Shown here: piece after piece, positions 41,042-48,692 of the stretch | How the letters are laid out: every line of letters begins with the position of its first letter | Numbering within the stretch: position 1 is the stretch's first letter | Assembly: GCA_034420695.1 (NCBI GenBank) | Contig: DAOULB010000018.1 | Coordinates: forward strand, 62,001 to 126,000 | Direction of reading: 5' to 3' | Source of the DNA: Io17-Chloro-G2 sp034420695 | GTDB lineage: Bacteria > Chloroflexota > Dehalococcoidia > Lucifugimonadales > UBA3495 | DNA length: 64,000 nucleotides | The notes under the pieces: model-generated | What the model was told of the DNA's origin: nothing | What the model saw: the letters and a program-made list of their open reading frames with translations, nothing else | The model's database searches: none | Position numbers and translations under genes: made by a program

Positions 41042-42271
41042 CTAGCTTCGGCGTCCCAGCAGCCGGGAAAGCTCCGCCATAGCCGGGTGGGTGGCAGATA
41101 CGGCGGAGGGCATGCTCTCAAAACGGTGAAGGAGCTCCGATTGAGAGAACTGCTGCGGCCATTCCAGGTTGACCGAGACAACGCCCTCTTGAAGTGCTAC
41201 TGCTTTCAAGTTCATCAACCCAAACAGGTCTCTCACTTGAGCACGGTCCGGGTACTTGAGATTGTCGTAGTGGGGCAGGGTGCGCATGAAAAACTCCCTC
41301 AGACCGGTCGGGCCGCTGTCAAGAAGAGTTTCCAACATTCGCAGTTGACGTTCGGCTAACACACGACGTCTGGGGCTTTGGAGTTGCCCAAACAACGACC
41401 CGACGAATTGCCGGAAGAGAACCCGCTTGTGGTTTGCCAGGATTTGCTCCGCTACGGCGGTGCACCGCTCGGTCACCGCTGGCAGGGCGAACCGGAGGAA
41501 GGGCGAGAGGTCATGGACTCTCTGACGGGACTCGAACAGCGCGCCCAGGTACTCTTCCTTATGGTTGTAGTAATAGTTGGACAGGCTGACCATTACCCGG
41601 TCGTTTACTCCGGCTTTCCTGAGCATAAATGCTTCTAGGGCCCGGGCGGTGCGTCCGTTCCCGTCGCCGAAGGGGTGCATGGCCCCAATGTGGTAGTGAG
41701 TGGCCATAGCCTGGATAATTCCATCGTGCGCCCGGAACTCACCGCCTATTGCGTTGCATAAGCCGTCAAACGCCTCACGGCAACCGTCGCCGCCGTCTGC
41801 TCCCCGGCAGCTCGGAGTGCCGAAGGTGACGTTATGTTCGTGCCCCCTGAGCGCTCCGGGCTCGCAGTGGTCGTCGTCACAGCCCGTTACGATGCGGCGG
41901 TGGATTTCCAGAACGAAATCCCGGTTGACGGTATGTTCCGCCGGTTGAGAGACCAGCCATTTGTAGGTAGTCTCCGCGGCCCGCAGTTGCCGCTGGGAGT
42001 GGGTTAGGTCGCTACGATTTTCTGAGCCGGAGGCCAAGGCTTCGATCTCCTCCTGTGGGGTGAATTCGGCGCCCTCAATGCGGGAGGTGCCGGCGACTTC
42101 CAGACGCAATTGTTCTTGGTGTGCTGTTTTAATCCACTGGGACAGGTAAGGAAGCTGGCCGAGTACCCCGGCCGCGGTTTTGGCTTCGATCAGCTCCTGC
42201 ATAATGGCGATCTTGTTATAGTGAATCCACCGGTAGGGGGGAGTGTACCGACTGATGCTGGCAGTGGTCAT
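41042..42271 (-). CDS. Class II Fic family protein
   Basis: A 409-residue Fic enzyme, probably an AMP transferase. The active site HPFGDGNGR (199-207) is complete. The inhibitory helix motif TSRIEG (62-67; pattern S/T-x-x-x-E-G) lies on the N-terminal side, so this is the self-inhibited class II. A C-terminal winged-helix-like region (about 310-405) follows. The ATG at 42271 overlaps the first of several phased TCATTTCC repeats that also flank the promoter. Targets are unknown; relatives modify host or own proteins such as topoisomerases or chaperones. Confidence 0.9.
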   Translation of the reverse strand: MTTASISRYTPPYRWIHYNKIAIMQELIEAKTAAGVLGQLPYLSQWIKTAHQEQLRLEVAGTSRIEGAEFTPQEEIEALASGSENRSDLTHSQRQLRAAETTYKWLVSQPAEHTVNRDFVLEIHRRIVTGCDDDHCEPGALRGHEHNVTFGTPSCRGADGGDGCREAFDGLCNAIGGEFRAHDGIIQAMATHYHIGAMHPFGDGNGRTARALEAFMLRKAGVNDRVMVSLSNYYYNHKEEYLGALFESRQRVHDLSPFLRFALPAVTERCTAVAEQILANHKRVLFRQFVGSLFGQLQSPRRRVLAERQLRMLETLLDSGPTGLREFFMRTLPHYDNLKYPDRAQVRDLFGLMNLKAVALQEGVVSVNLEWPQQFSQSELLHRFESMPSAVSATHPAMAELSRLLGRRS

Positions 42272-42362
42272 TTCCGGCTCATTTCCAGTTCATTTCGCGA
42301 TTTCGTATCTATTTTACACTACTTTCTGTTGTTCATTTCCGGCTCATTTCCTTACCGTTTCC
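42268..42362. promoter_or_regulatory. Two clusters of phased repeats around the fic promoter
   Basis: TCATTTCC at 42268, 42279 and (last base changed) 42290, exactly 11 bases apart; again at 42333 and 42344, with a weaker 6-of-8 match at 42355. Between the clusters lies a minus-strand -10 box TAAAAT (42316-42311). The arrangement suggests operator sites on one face of the helix; the first copy overlaps the fic start codon. Confidence 0.65.
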
Positions 42363-42404
42363 GGGTGAGTTCCCAGAGTCCAGTGCTCAAACTCCAAGCT
42401 TTCC

Positions 42405-42433
42405 TTGACAGGCAGTTTATTATTTCCTTGAAT
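42405..42433 (+). promoter_or_regulatory. Promoter of the alpha/beta hydrolase gene
   Basis: TTGACA (42405-42410, perfect), 17-base spacer, TTGAAT (42428-42433). Start predicted near 42440, about 12 bases before the ATG at 42452. Confidence 0.65.
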
Positions 42434-42451
42434 TGAGCCGGGAGGCAGCCA

Positions 42452-43366
42452 ATGGCATCGCAATCCGTGGGGTTAAGCCTTTTTCAAGCAGCCCGTGAGA
42501 TGGGGGTCCCATTCGCCGAGGAAAACCAGCCCAGTGACAGGACGGTTCAGGCAAACGGGCTCAACTTTCACTACTTGGAATGGGGCAACCCCGGGAATCC
42601 CACTGTGTTGATGCTTCACGGCGTTTCCCAGCAGGCCCACAGTTGGGACTTCATTGCCTTGGCCCTGTCCCACCGGTTCCGGGTGCTTTCCTTGGACCAA
42701 AGGGGCCACGGTGACTCCGACTGGGCTCCGGACGGCGACTACTCCATTGAGGCCCAGCAGGGCGACATCGACGCCGTAGTAGAGGCTCTCGGGCTGGGAA
42801 AATTCAGCTTGATGGGCCATTCCATGGGAGGGCGCAACAGCTACATCTGGGCATCCAGGCACCCCGGCGTGCTTGACTCCCTGGTGATTGTCGATACCGG
42901 GCCCCAAGGCCAGGAAGCGGGCCGGCGGCGCATCCAGCAGTTCCAGACCCTGCCGGACGAGCTGGACAGTTTCGACGAGTTTGCCCAGCGGGTGCAGGAA
43001 TACACTGGCCGCCGGATGGAACAGGTCTTGGGTGCTCTGAAATACAGCATCCGGGAGAGGGCCGACGGCAAGTGGACTTGGAAATACGACAAGGCGCTGC
43101 GAACTCCCGGGCAACGGCCTCCGGGATGGAGCCCCGACCAGCTATGGGAGTGCGTGGGGCGCATCGATTGCCCTACGCTGGTAGTGCGGGGCGAGCGCAG
43201 TGATATTTTCGCCGAGGAAACAATGGCCCGGATGGAGCAGGTCATTCCCGACTGCATCACCGCCACCGTGGCCCGGGCCGGCCACTTGGTGCAGGGGGAC
43301 AATCCGGCGGACTTCCTGGTCGAAGCGCTAAAGCTGCTGGACCGGGTCTACGGCCCGGCGAGGTGA
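42452..43366 (+). CDS. Alpha/beta hydrolase
   Basis: A 304-residue hydrolase with oxyanion loop LHGVSQQ, acid/turn LDQRGHGDSDW, nucleophile elbow GHSMGG, and the late His in ARAGHLVQGD. The Asp lies in VRGERSDIF. A GGGAGG site precedes the ATG, behind a good promoter. The first 30 residues are unlike the core and may be a cap or partner site. The substrate cannot be told; relatives include esterases, lactonases and haloperoxidase-like enzymes. Divergent from fic. Confidence 0.9.
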   Translation: MASQSVGLSLFQAAREMGVPFAEENQPSDRTVQANGLNFHYLEWGNPGNPTVLMLHGVSQQAHSWDFIALALSHRFRVLSLDQRGHGDSDWAPDGDYSIEAQQGDIDAVVEALGLGKFSLMGHSMGGRNSYIWASRHPGVLDSLVIVDTGPQGQEAGRRRIQQFQTLPDELDSFDEFAQRVQEYTGRRMEQVLGALKYSIRERADGKWTWKYDKALRTPGQRPPGWSPDQLWECVGRIDCPTLVVRGERSDIFAEETMARMEQVIPDCITATVARAGHLVQGDNPADFLVEALKLLDRVYGPAR

Positions 43367-43510
43367 AGGGGGGTCCCAGAGGCACATCCACTGCCCATTA
43401 TCAAGCTTCTCTTGGCCCCTCATCCACGGTGAGTACCTATCCTGTTCTGCCGGTGTGCTGTTAGCCTTCGGAACGCCGCCGGGCTGCCTCCGGAGGGTGC
43501 CGGAGCCTCT

Positions 43511-44176
43511 TCAGTCCTCTGTTTCCAACAAGGCGCGCAGTTGGGGCAGCGAGGCCGGGATATCAATTTGAACTATCTGCCAAACGGCTTCATCGTCCAC
43601 GGTAAGGTAGCCGTGAATGATGCGGTCGCGAGTTCCTATCATTTGGCTCCATGGAACATCGGGATTGGCATCGCGAATGTCGCTTGGGACCCGCGTGGCT
43701 GCTTCCCCGATGAGGACAATACTGTGCATGGTAGCGAAACTTGTGCGGCTATCGGCGATAAATATTGGATATTCAAGCCCTGCTGTAAAATCCAATACCT
43801 TCCTGCAGAATTCGATCATGTCCTCTATGTATAGGCGCCACTGGCGTGCCGGACGGTCTTGGCCGGGCATAGGAGAACCCCCATTGAATACGTCGATGGC
43901 CTCCGCTTCTACATATGGACGTAGTTCCCGTCGCAACTCTTTGCCGACTACGAGATCAATCGGTCGCCCCATTAGGCTCTCGATGTAGTACTGCACTTTG
44001 TAATGCAGCTCCGGCGTCGCCAGCCCGTCAAAGCTGACCAGCACGTCAACGTCGCTGTCTTCGGTAGCTTGGTCCCGCGCGAAGGAGCCGAAAAGGGCAA
44101 GTTCTGTTATCCCGAAGCGTTGGGCCAGGGTCTCCCGGTGGCTCCGCAGCAGGTGGAGGACGTCTTTTCTGTTCAT
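43511..44176 (-). CDS. Single-chain MNT nucleotidyltransferase-HEPN protein
   Basis: A 221-residue fusion of two proteins that normally form the MntA-HepT toxin-antitoxin pair. Residues 1-100 are a minimal nucleotidyltransferase: GSFAR (30-34) and DVD (42-44) are the catalytic motifs of the antitoxin, which modifies the toxin. Residues 103-221 are a HEPN (DUF86) ribonuclease domain with R183-x4-H188-x-Y190, the toxin active site. Met103 (codon at 43870) coincides with the usual HepT start and follows a G-rich segment, so an internal start could also yield free toxin. Both active sites look intact. Confidence 0.88.
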   Translation of the reverse strand: MNRKDVLHLLRSHRETLAQRFGITELALFGSFARDQATEDSDVDVLVSFDGLATPELHYKVQYYIESLMGRPIDLVVGKELRRELRPYVEAEAIDVFNGGSPMPGQDRPARQWRLYIEDMIEFCRKVLDFTAGLEYPIFIADSRTSFATMHSIVLIGEAATRVPSDIRDANPDVPWSQMIGTRDRIIHGYLTVDDEAVWQIVQIDIPASLPQLRALLETED

Positions 44177-44194
44177 GGGTTGGCTCTTGCCCGG

Positions 44195-45484
44195 TCACCC
44201 TATCAGCCGGGGGATCATGTCGCCCAGGAAGTAGCCTATGCCGGCGGAAACTACGCCGATGCCCAGTATCTCGAGCCCCTGCAATAACGGGGACTTCTGC
44301 ACCAAGCGACCTTTGCCCACTCCCAGGACGAAGAGCCCCGCCAGGGCCGCAGATATCGAGACGGCGATGGCTGCGCTTCCCGTGAGGAACAGATAGGGTA
44401 TTATCGGGACAATTGCCGCCAGGATGAAGGACAACCCCATGACCAAGGAGTCCTTCAACGGGTTGGTGGTCTCGTCCATGCTGATGCCGACTTCTTTTTC
44501 CACCAAGGTGCGCAGCCACAGCTCCTTGTCTTGGGCGATTTCGTTGGCCATTTCTTCAGCTTCGGCGTAGCTCTTGCCCTCCCGCTGGAATATGACTATC
44601 AGCTCGGCAAGTTCTTCGCCGGGACGTTCCTCCAGTTCGCGAGCTTCCCGGGCGATTTCGGAGCGCTTCACGTCCAGCTCTGCCCTGGAGCCCAGGAATG
44701 CCCCGGTGGCCATTGACACCATTCCGGCAAAGGCGGCGGCTAGGCCGGCAACCAGGATGACGGAGGTGTCCTGGATGGCGACCGCTACCGAGGTGACCAA
44801 GGCAACGGTGCTGAGGATGCCGTCTTGGGCCCCGAACACCACCTCCCGCAGGCGGCCGAGGGATGCCACTCGCCAACGTTCCCGGTCCACCTCCATGGCG
44901 GCGACGACATAGGTATCAAGGTCCGGAGGCCCGCTGGACCGAGCCGGCTGAGGAGCTTCGGTAGTTGGAGACTCCGGCGCCGATTGCTGTCCGGAAGCCG
45001 CGGTGGCGGCAGGCGCTTCTACCACGGCCGGATCTGGCGCCGGCGGGAGATGCAAGGCTGGCGGGGTTCCCGCGGCAACCTGTCGGGCCTCCATCATTCC
45101 CAGGGTTCGGGCGAACACTTCCAAGTGGTGGCTCTCCCTCTCCATGGCCAGCTTGAAGGTGTCGGCGGCGTCCTTTTGACCTTCCTCTATAGCCTCCTTG
45201 ATCATGCGAGGATACAGCGTGCTGAATTCCTTGGACTCGCCGAGGGTCACCGAGCGCAGGTTCTCCAGGCTTGAGCCGATCTCGCCGGCCACCCGCAAAT
45301 GGTTAATGCCGTGGATATTCTCGGCACCGGCTACTTCTTGAAAGACTTGGGCAACTTCCGGCAGGCCTTCCTCCATGGCCTTGATGGCGTAGGCGTTGTA
45401 CTTCAGGTGTGCCAGCGCCTCGCTGACAATTGCGCTCCACAGGTTGCGCTCTGTCCTAGTAAGCTGGGGCAGTTCTGTGGCCAT
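44195..45484 (-). CDS. Ferritin-like/VIT1 membrane protein (MbfA-like)
   Basis: About 429 residues. The N-terminal third is a ferritin-like helical domain with the E..E-H metal-ligand spacing (SEALAHLKY, AENIHGINH, MERESHHLEV). A linker rich in Ala, Pro and Ser (about 145-185) leads to a VIT1/CCC1 transporter domain with five hydrophobic helices; the segment REVVFGAQDGILSTVALV begins it. MbfA proteins with this fusion export iron or manganese and protect from oxidative stress. I chose the ATG at 45484 behind GAGG; a start at 45499 lacks a ribosome site. Confidence 0.87.
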   Translation of the reverse strand: MATELPQLTRTERNLWSAIVSEALAHLKYNAYAIKAMEEGLPEVAQVFQEVAGAENIHGINHLRVAGEIGSSLENLRSVTLGESKEFSTLYPRMIKEAIEEGQKDAADTFKLAMERESHHLEVFARTLGMMEARQVAAGTPPALHLPPAPDPAVVEAPAATAASGQQSAPESPTTEAPQPARSSGPPDLDTYVVAAMEVDRERWRVASLGRLREVVFGAQDGILSTVALVTSVAVAIQDTSVILVAGLAAAFAGMVSMATGAFLGSRAELDVKRSEIAREARELEERPGEELAELIVIFQREGKSYAEAEEMANEIAQDKELWLRTLVEKEVGISMDETTNPLKDSLVMGLSFILAAIVPIIPYLFLTGSAAIAVSISAALAGLFVLGVGKGRLVQKSPLLQGLEILGIGVVSAGIGYFLGDMIPRLIG

Positions 45485-45521
45485 ACCAGACGTCCTCATA
45501 CGGTAGATTGAGTAGTCAAAG

Positions 45522-45549
45522 AGGGCCGGGGAAGCGGCCCTTTTCCTTT
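45522..45549. terminator. Terminator-like hairpin before the VIT1 gene
   Basis: AGGGCCG, loop GGGAAG, CGGCCCT (45522-45541), followed on the plus strand by TTTCCTTTATT and on the minus strand by CTTTGACT. It would best end plus-strand (antisense) transcripts but could also end the NTF2-like gene. Confidence 0.45.
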
Positions 45550-45585
45550 ATTCTAACAGCGGGGTGTGAAGTGAAAGCCGGGCGT

Positions 45586-45999
45586 TCAGCCGGCGCCGCC
45601 AATGGAAGCGTGGTGGGCGATCATTTTCCACTGGCGGTCTCTGGTGAGGGAGGAACGGATGAAGATGTTGGTGACCAGGGTGCTGAAGTTGCTGGCCTGA
45701 CCGTTGACTACGGTGGTGATGCGCTCGAAGCAGGTGACCCACCCGCAGTCGCCTTGCACCACCGAGTTGATGTACTGGATGTTGAAATGCATCAGGGTGG
45801 TATTGTTGAAAATCCCCAGCCAACTGGCGCGAATTGGGTCCCAGCCCACCAAGGGCTGCCAGCCGGGGTGAACGCACATGGCCTCGTCCGAGTCCTCCCA
45901 CACCTCCTCCATCATTTCGATGTCCAGAGCGCCGAAGGCGTCGTAGAAGCGCTGGTTGGCGTCCTTTAAGGCTTGTATTTCAGGAGAGTCGGCCTGCAT
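45586..45999 (-). CDS. NTF2-like/SnoaL-type protein
   Basis: A 137-residue protein with the cone-shaped NTF2 fold pattern: an N-terminal helix (ALKDANQRFYDAFGALD), a central HPGWQPLVGWDPIRASW segment, then long beta strands ending WKMIAHHASIG. Family members are enzymes (isomerases, cyclases, dehydratases) or binding domains. No catalytic residues can be assigned. It lies 72 bases downstream of a monooxygenase and might act on its product. Confidence 0.82.
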   Translation of the reverse strand: MQADSPEIQALKDANQRFYDAFGALDIEMMEEVWEDSDEAMCVHPGWQPLVGWDPIRASWLGIFNNTTLMHFNIQYINSVVQGDCGWVTCFERITTVVNGQASNFSTLVTNIFIRSSLTRDRQWKMIAHHASIGGAG

Positions 46000-46071
46000 G
46001 GCTCCTTTCCCGGCAGCAGCCGTCGTCGTCGAGATAGACCATCGCTGGGGAGTCCCAAGAATTCGAGGAGA

Positions 46072-46920
46072 TCAGGTCAGCACCCTGCCGGCAATCTCTT
46101 CCAGGGAGGAGATTGCGGTGGTTTCGTTGGCGCCCCGGGGGAGTCCTATCATTGCCCGTTCGGCCCCGGCGTTTTCGAAGTCCCGGAGCAGTTCCGGGTC
46201 TCCGTCCTGCCCGTGCACCATGACCTCGATGCTGGAGGGGTCCCGGCCGGCCTGTTGGGCCAAGCGGTCCAGCTCCCGCCGCCCCTGTTCTATCTCCTCC
46301 GGGTTGGTCCGAGTGGGCATCCACCCGTCGCCCCAGGCTACGATGCGACGGAAGACGTTCTTGGCCCGGCCTCCCAGGAAGATGGGGGGATGAGGCTTCC
46401 GCACCGGCTTGGGGAAGACCTTTATGGCAGGGAAGTTGACGAACTTGCCGTGATACTCGGCCTCTTCCTTGGTCCACAGTTCCTTCATCGCCAGGATGTT
46501 TTCCCGCATAACGACGGCCCGGTCTTCGAACCGGACTCCGTATAGTTCCGTTTCCTCTTTCAGCCATCCGGAGCCGATGCCGAACAGTACCCGGCCCTTG
46601 GAGAAGTAGTCCAGTGTTGCGATTTCCTTGGCCAGCACTATAGGGTTGCGCTCCGGGACCAGGCACACCGAGGTGCCCAGATTCAATGTGGTGGTCACCG
46701 CAGAAGCGTGGGCCAAGGCGATGAATGGGTCAACGATATGGGCCATGTCATCCGGTATGGAGCCGTCGGCGCTGCCCACCCACGGGGACGAAACGTGCAC
46801 GGGTATGGCTGTGTGTTCGGGCATCCAAAGGGACTCGAACCCCAACTCTTCGCACTTCCGGGCAAGGGTCACTACGTCTATGGTGCTGTGGGTGATAGAT
46901 AGAGAGATTCCGACTTTCAT
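46072..46920 (-). CDS. Luciferase-like monooxygenase, F420-dependent type
   Basis: A 282-residue TIM-barrel oxidoreductase starting MKVGISL, with ELGFESLWMPEHT, the SVCLVPERNPIVLAKEIATLD barrel part, GRVLFGIGSGWL and PIFLGGRAKN, all typical of F420-dependent luciferase-like proteins. I chose the ATG at 46920 (GAGGG site); the frame extends 24 codons upstream. Third such protein in the window, and unlike the 14.7 kb copy in most positions. Followed by an NTF2-like gene and preceded by a NIPSNAP gene, all on the minus strand. Confidence 0.9.
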   Translation of the reverse strand: MKVGISLSITHSTIDVVTLARKCEELGFESLWMPEHTAIPVHVSSPWVGSADGSIPDDMAHIVDPFIALAHASAVTTTLNLGTSVCLVPERNPIVLAKEIATLDYFSKGRVLFGIGSGWLKEETELYGVRFEDRAVVMRENILAMKELWTKEEAEYHGKFVNFPAIKVFPKPVRKPHPPIFLGGRAKNVFRRIVAWGDGWMPTRTNPEEIEQGRRELDRLAQQAGRDPSSIEVMVHGQDGDPELLRDFENAGAERAMIGLPRGANETTAISSLEEIAGRVLT

Positions 46921-47029
46921 ATTGTGTCCCTCGTAAACGAGCTTGGGGCCGGAAGCCAGCAGCGGCCCCCGGCCCCACATATTCCGGGTCAAGTTCTTGG
47001 ACTGTTCTTCCCAGCCCGGAAAGGCCGGC

Positions 47030-47650
47030 CTAATGCATGGGCGAGAAGGAAGAGGGGACCAGGATTTTGTTCTCTTGGCCTAGCAGGAACTCCCGGGTGG
47101 GCGGCGGCCAGTTGGGGTCGCTCAGGGCTTCATTGCGGACCTTGTCGCGGTCACCCAGGTCTTTGTAAGGCCAGACGTGCATCCATCGGTTCAGCCCGCC
47201 CAGCTCGCTGGACATGCCGGCGGCCAAGGGGGAATACTTCTCCCGGTGTTCAATAGCCTCTCCCCAGCGCTTCAGCACTTCACCCATCGCGCCGGTCTTG
47301 TAGGTATAGATTCGCATCTCATAGATGCCGCCAAGGGCTTGGTCGCCGCCCATTGGCCGCATGAAGGGCGCGGGGGTGAAAATCTCGGACTCCTGCCGGA
47401 CGTACATCTCCGGGTCGTTGGCGGGTGGCCAGTTGGGGTCCTTGACCGCCTCGGCCCGGATCTCGTTGCGCTGGTCCAAGCTCTCGTAGGGCCAAACGTG
47501 GATGACTTGGTTGAGGGGCCCGATATCGGTGTGCCAGAAGGCCCCCAGCTTGGAGTATTTCTCCCGGTGGGGGAGGGCCTTGGCAAAGTTTTCTTCGAAG
47601 GTGGCTACCGAGCCGGGTTTGAGAGTGTAGGTGCGTACTTCGTATATCAT
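47030..47650 (-). CDS. NIPSNAP family protein with two domains
   Basis: A 206-residue protein made of two ferredoxin-like NIPSNAP units: residues 1-100 (MIYEVRTYTLKPG... HVWPYESLDQR) and 110-200 (YEMRIYTYKTG... HVWPYKDLGDR). Each has the HREKYSxLxAF/GM helix and the HVWPY motif. NIPSNAP proteins are dimeric alpha-beta barrel relatives of small monooxygenases and isomerases; bacterial roles are mostly unknown. A promoter lies 77 bases upstream. Confidence 0.85.
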   Translation of the reverse strand: MIYEVRTYTLKPGSVATFEENFAKALPHREKYSKLGAFWHTDIGPLNQVIHVWPYESLDQRNEIRAEAVKDPNWPPANDPEMYVRQESEIFTPAPFMRPMGGDQALGGIYEMRIYTYKTGAMGEVLKRWGEAIEHREKYSPLAAGMSSELGGLNRWMHVWPYKDLGDRDKVRNEALSDPNWPPPTREFLLGQENKILVPSSFSPMH

Positions 47651-47726
47651 GATGACTCCTTTGGTGGGCTATGAAGTTCCCTAGGAAGAGGACCGGACGA
47701 AATTCGAGCACCGGGGTGTTGGGGCA

Positions 47727-47755
47727 AGTGTAGCAAAAACGATTTCCCTGGGCAA
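47727..47755 (-). promoter_or_regulatory. Promoter of the NIPSNAP gene
   Basis: Minus-strand TTGCCC (47755-47750), 17-base spacer, TACACT (47732-47727). Start predicted near 47720, about 70 bases before the ATG. Confidence 0.55.
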
Positions 47756-47791
47756 ACAGCCTCCAGCCCGACCGGTGCCATGGAAGGCCGA

Positions 47792-47800
47792 TGGTACAAT
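47792..47800 (+). promoter_or_regulatory. Extended -10 promoter of the Vms1-like/mutS2 unit
   Basis: TGG-TACAAT, identical to the box before the ABC exporter. No matching -35 box, which extended -10 promoters can lack. Start predicted near 47807, at the beginning of a tandem repeat. Confidence 0.5.
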
Positions 47801-47806
47801 TCCATC

Positions 47807-47855
47807 AAGCACCCCTGTGAAGGAAGCACCCCTGTGAAGGAAGCACCCCTGTGAA
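47807..47855 (+). repeat. Three tandem 17-base repeats in the leader of the Vms1-like gene
   Basis: AAGCACCCCTGTGAAGG at 47807-47823 and 47824-47840, and its first 15 bases at 47841-47855. The array fills the leader between the predicted transcription start and the ATG at 47862. Each unit contains GTGAAGGA, which has an in-frame start and a ribosome-site-like core. Confidence 0.9.
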
Positions 47856-47861
47856 AACTCA

Positions 47862-48653
47862 ATGCTTCGAGAGATAGATAATTTCCTGGTGCGGCCGGGG
47901 CAATTCGTTGGCCGGGCCGGGCTCGACCGTATGCTGGCCGCATGGGTCCGCTCCGCGTTGCACGATCAAGAAGAAATCGTCTCCGCGAGCTCTGTTTATA
48001 TAAAGCCCGGGGAGATACAGCAGTACCTTCAGGGACAGGGCAAAGCCGGCAGCGAATGGCTGGCGGCCCTGGACCCGCTGGGCGCCGCCCTGCGGGAATC
48101 GGAAACCGGACTCGCCGGCCTGCGGCTTGGAAGGAACGGACTGGCCATTGTCCCTCCCTTCCCTTTGAGGGAGAACAGGAGTGAGGACAAGGTGGACACC
48201 GGCCCATTGTTGTCTCTCCTCGATTCGGAGTACCTGGTGGGGCTGGTGCTGCTCCGGTTGGGCCGGTTCTCAGTGGCTGTCTTCAAGGGTCGGGACTTGG
48301 TTTCCAGTAAGACCGACAGTCGGTACGTAAAGGGCCGCCACAAAGCGGGTGGCACTTCGCAAAAGAGGTTTTCACGGATTCGCGAAGGCCAGATTCACCG
48401 GATTTACGATAAGGCCTGCCAAGTGGTGGAAGCGCAACTGTCGCCCCACGCTGGCGCCTTGGACTTCATCACCCTGGGAGGAGAAAGCGCCACCTTGAAT
48501 GGGTTCCTGAAGGAATGCACTTTTCTGCAGCGTCACCAGGGCATCATTCAAGACCGGCGGCTCAATGTGCGGGACCCCAAGCGGGACTCGCTGGAAGGGG
48601 CCGGAGAAATGCTTTGGGAATGCCGGGTCTGGCAGGTCTCCTTTGGAAGCTGA
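47862..48653 (+). CDS. Vms1/Ankzf1-like (VLRF1-type) peptidyl-tRNA hydrolase
   Basis: A 263-residue protein with an eRF1-like release-factor fold. The key loop RHKAGGTSQKRFSR (159-172) replaces the GGQ of release factor eRF1 with GGTSQ, matching the Vms1-type family (GGxSQ-R-F), where the Gln cleaves peptidyl-tRNA on split 60S/50S subunits. A helix with EGQIHRIYDKACQ follows, as in the family. Residues 97-112 (VPPFPLRENRSEDKVD) interrupt a strand and are encoded by a C-rich segment like dispersed repeats. The gene precedes mutS2 by 39 bases on the same strand, suggesting a joint job in rescue of stalled ribosomes. The enzymatic role is inferred from motif and fold pattern. Confidence 0.72.
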   Translation: MLREIDNFLVRPGQFVGRAGLDRMLAAWVRSALHDQEEIVSASSVYIKPGEIQQYLQGQGKAGSEWLAALDPLGAALRESETGLAGLRLGRNGLAIVPPFPLRENRSEDKVDTGPLLSLLDSEYLVGLVLLRLGRFSVAVFKGRDLVSSKTDSRYVKGRHKAGGTSQKRFSRIREGQIHRIYDKACQVVEAQLSPHAGALDFITLGGESATLNGFLKECTFLQRHQGIIQDRRLNVRDPKRDSLEGAGEMLWECRVWQVSFGS

Positions 48654-48692
48654 AGGCAACATCATGAGGCAACTCAAACTTATGGAGGTTGT

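Noticed and set aside
46836..46856. tRNA T-arm-like GGGGTTCGAGTCCC on the minus strand
   Set aside because: It codes for the conserved ELGFESLW stretch of a luciferase-like monooxygenase; no acceptor or anticodon stem surrounds it.
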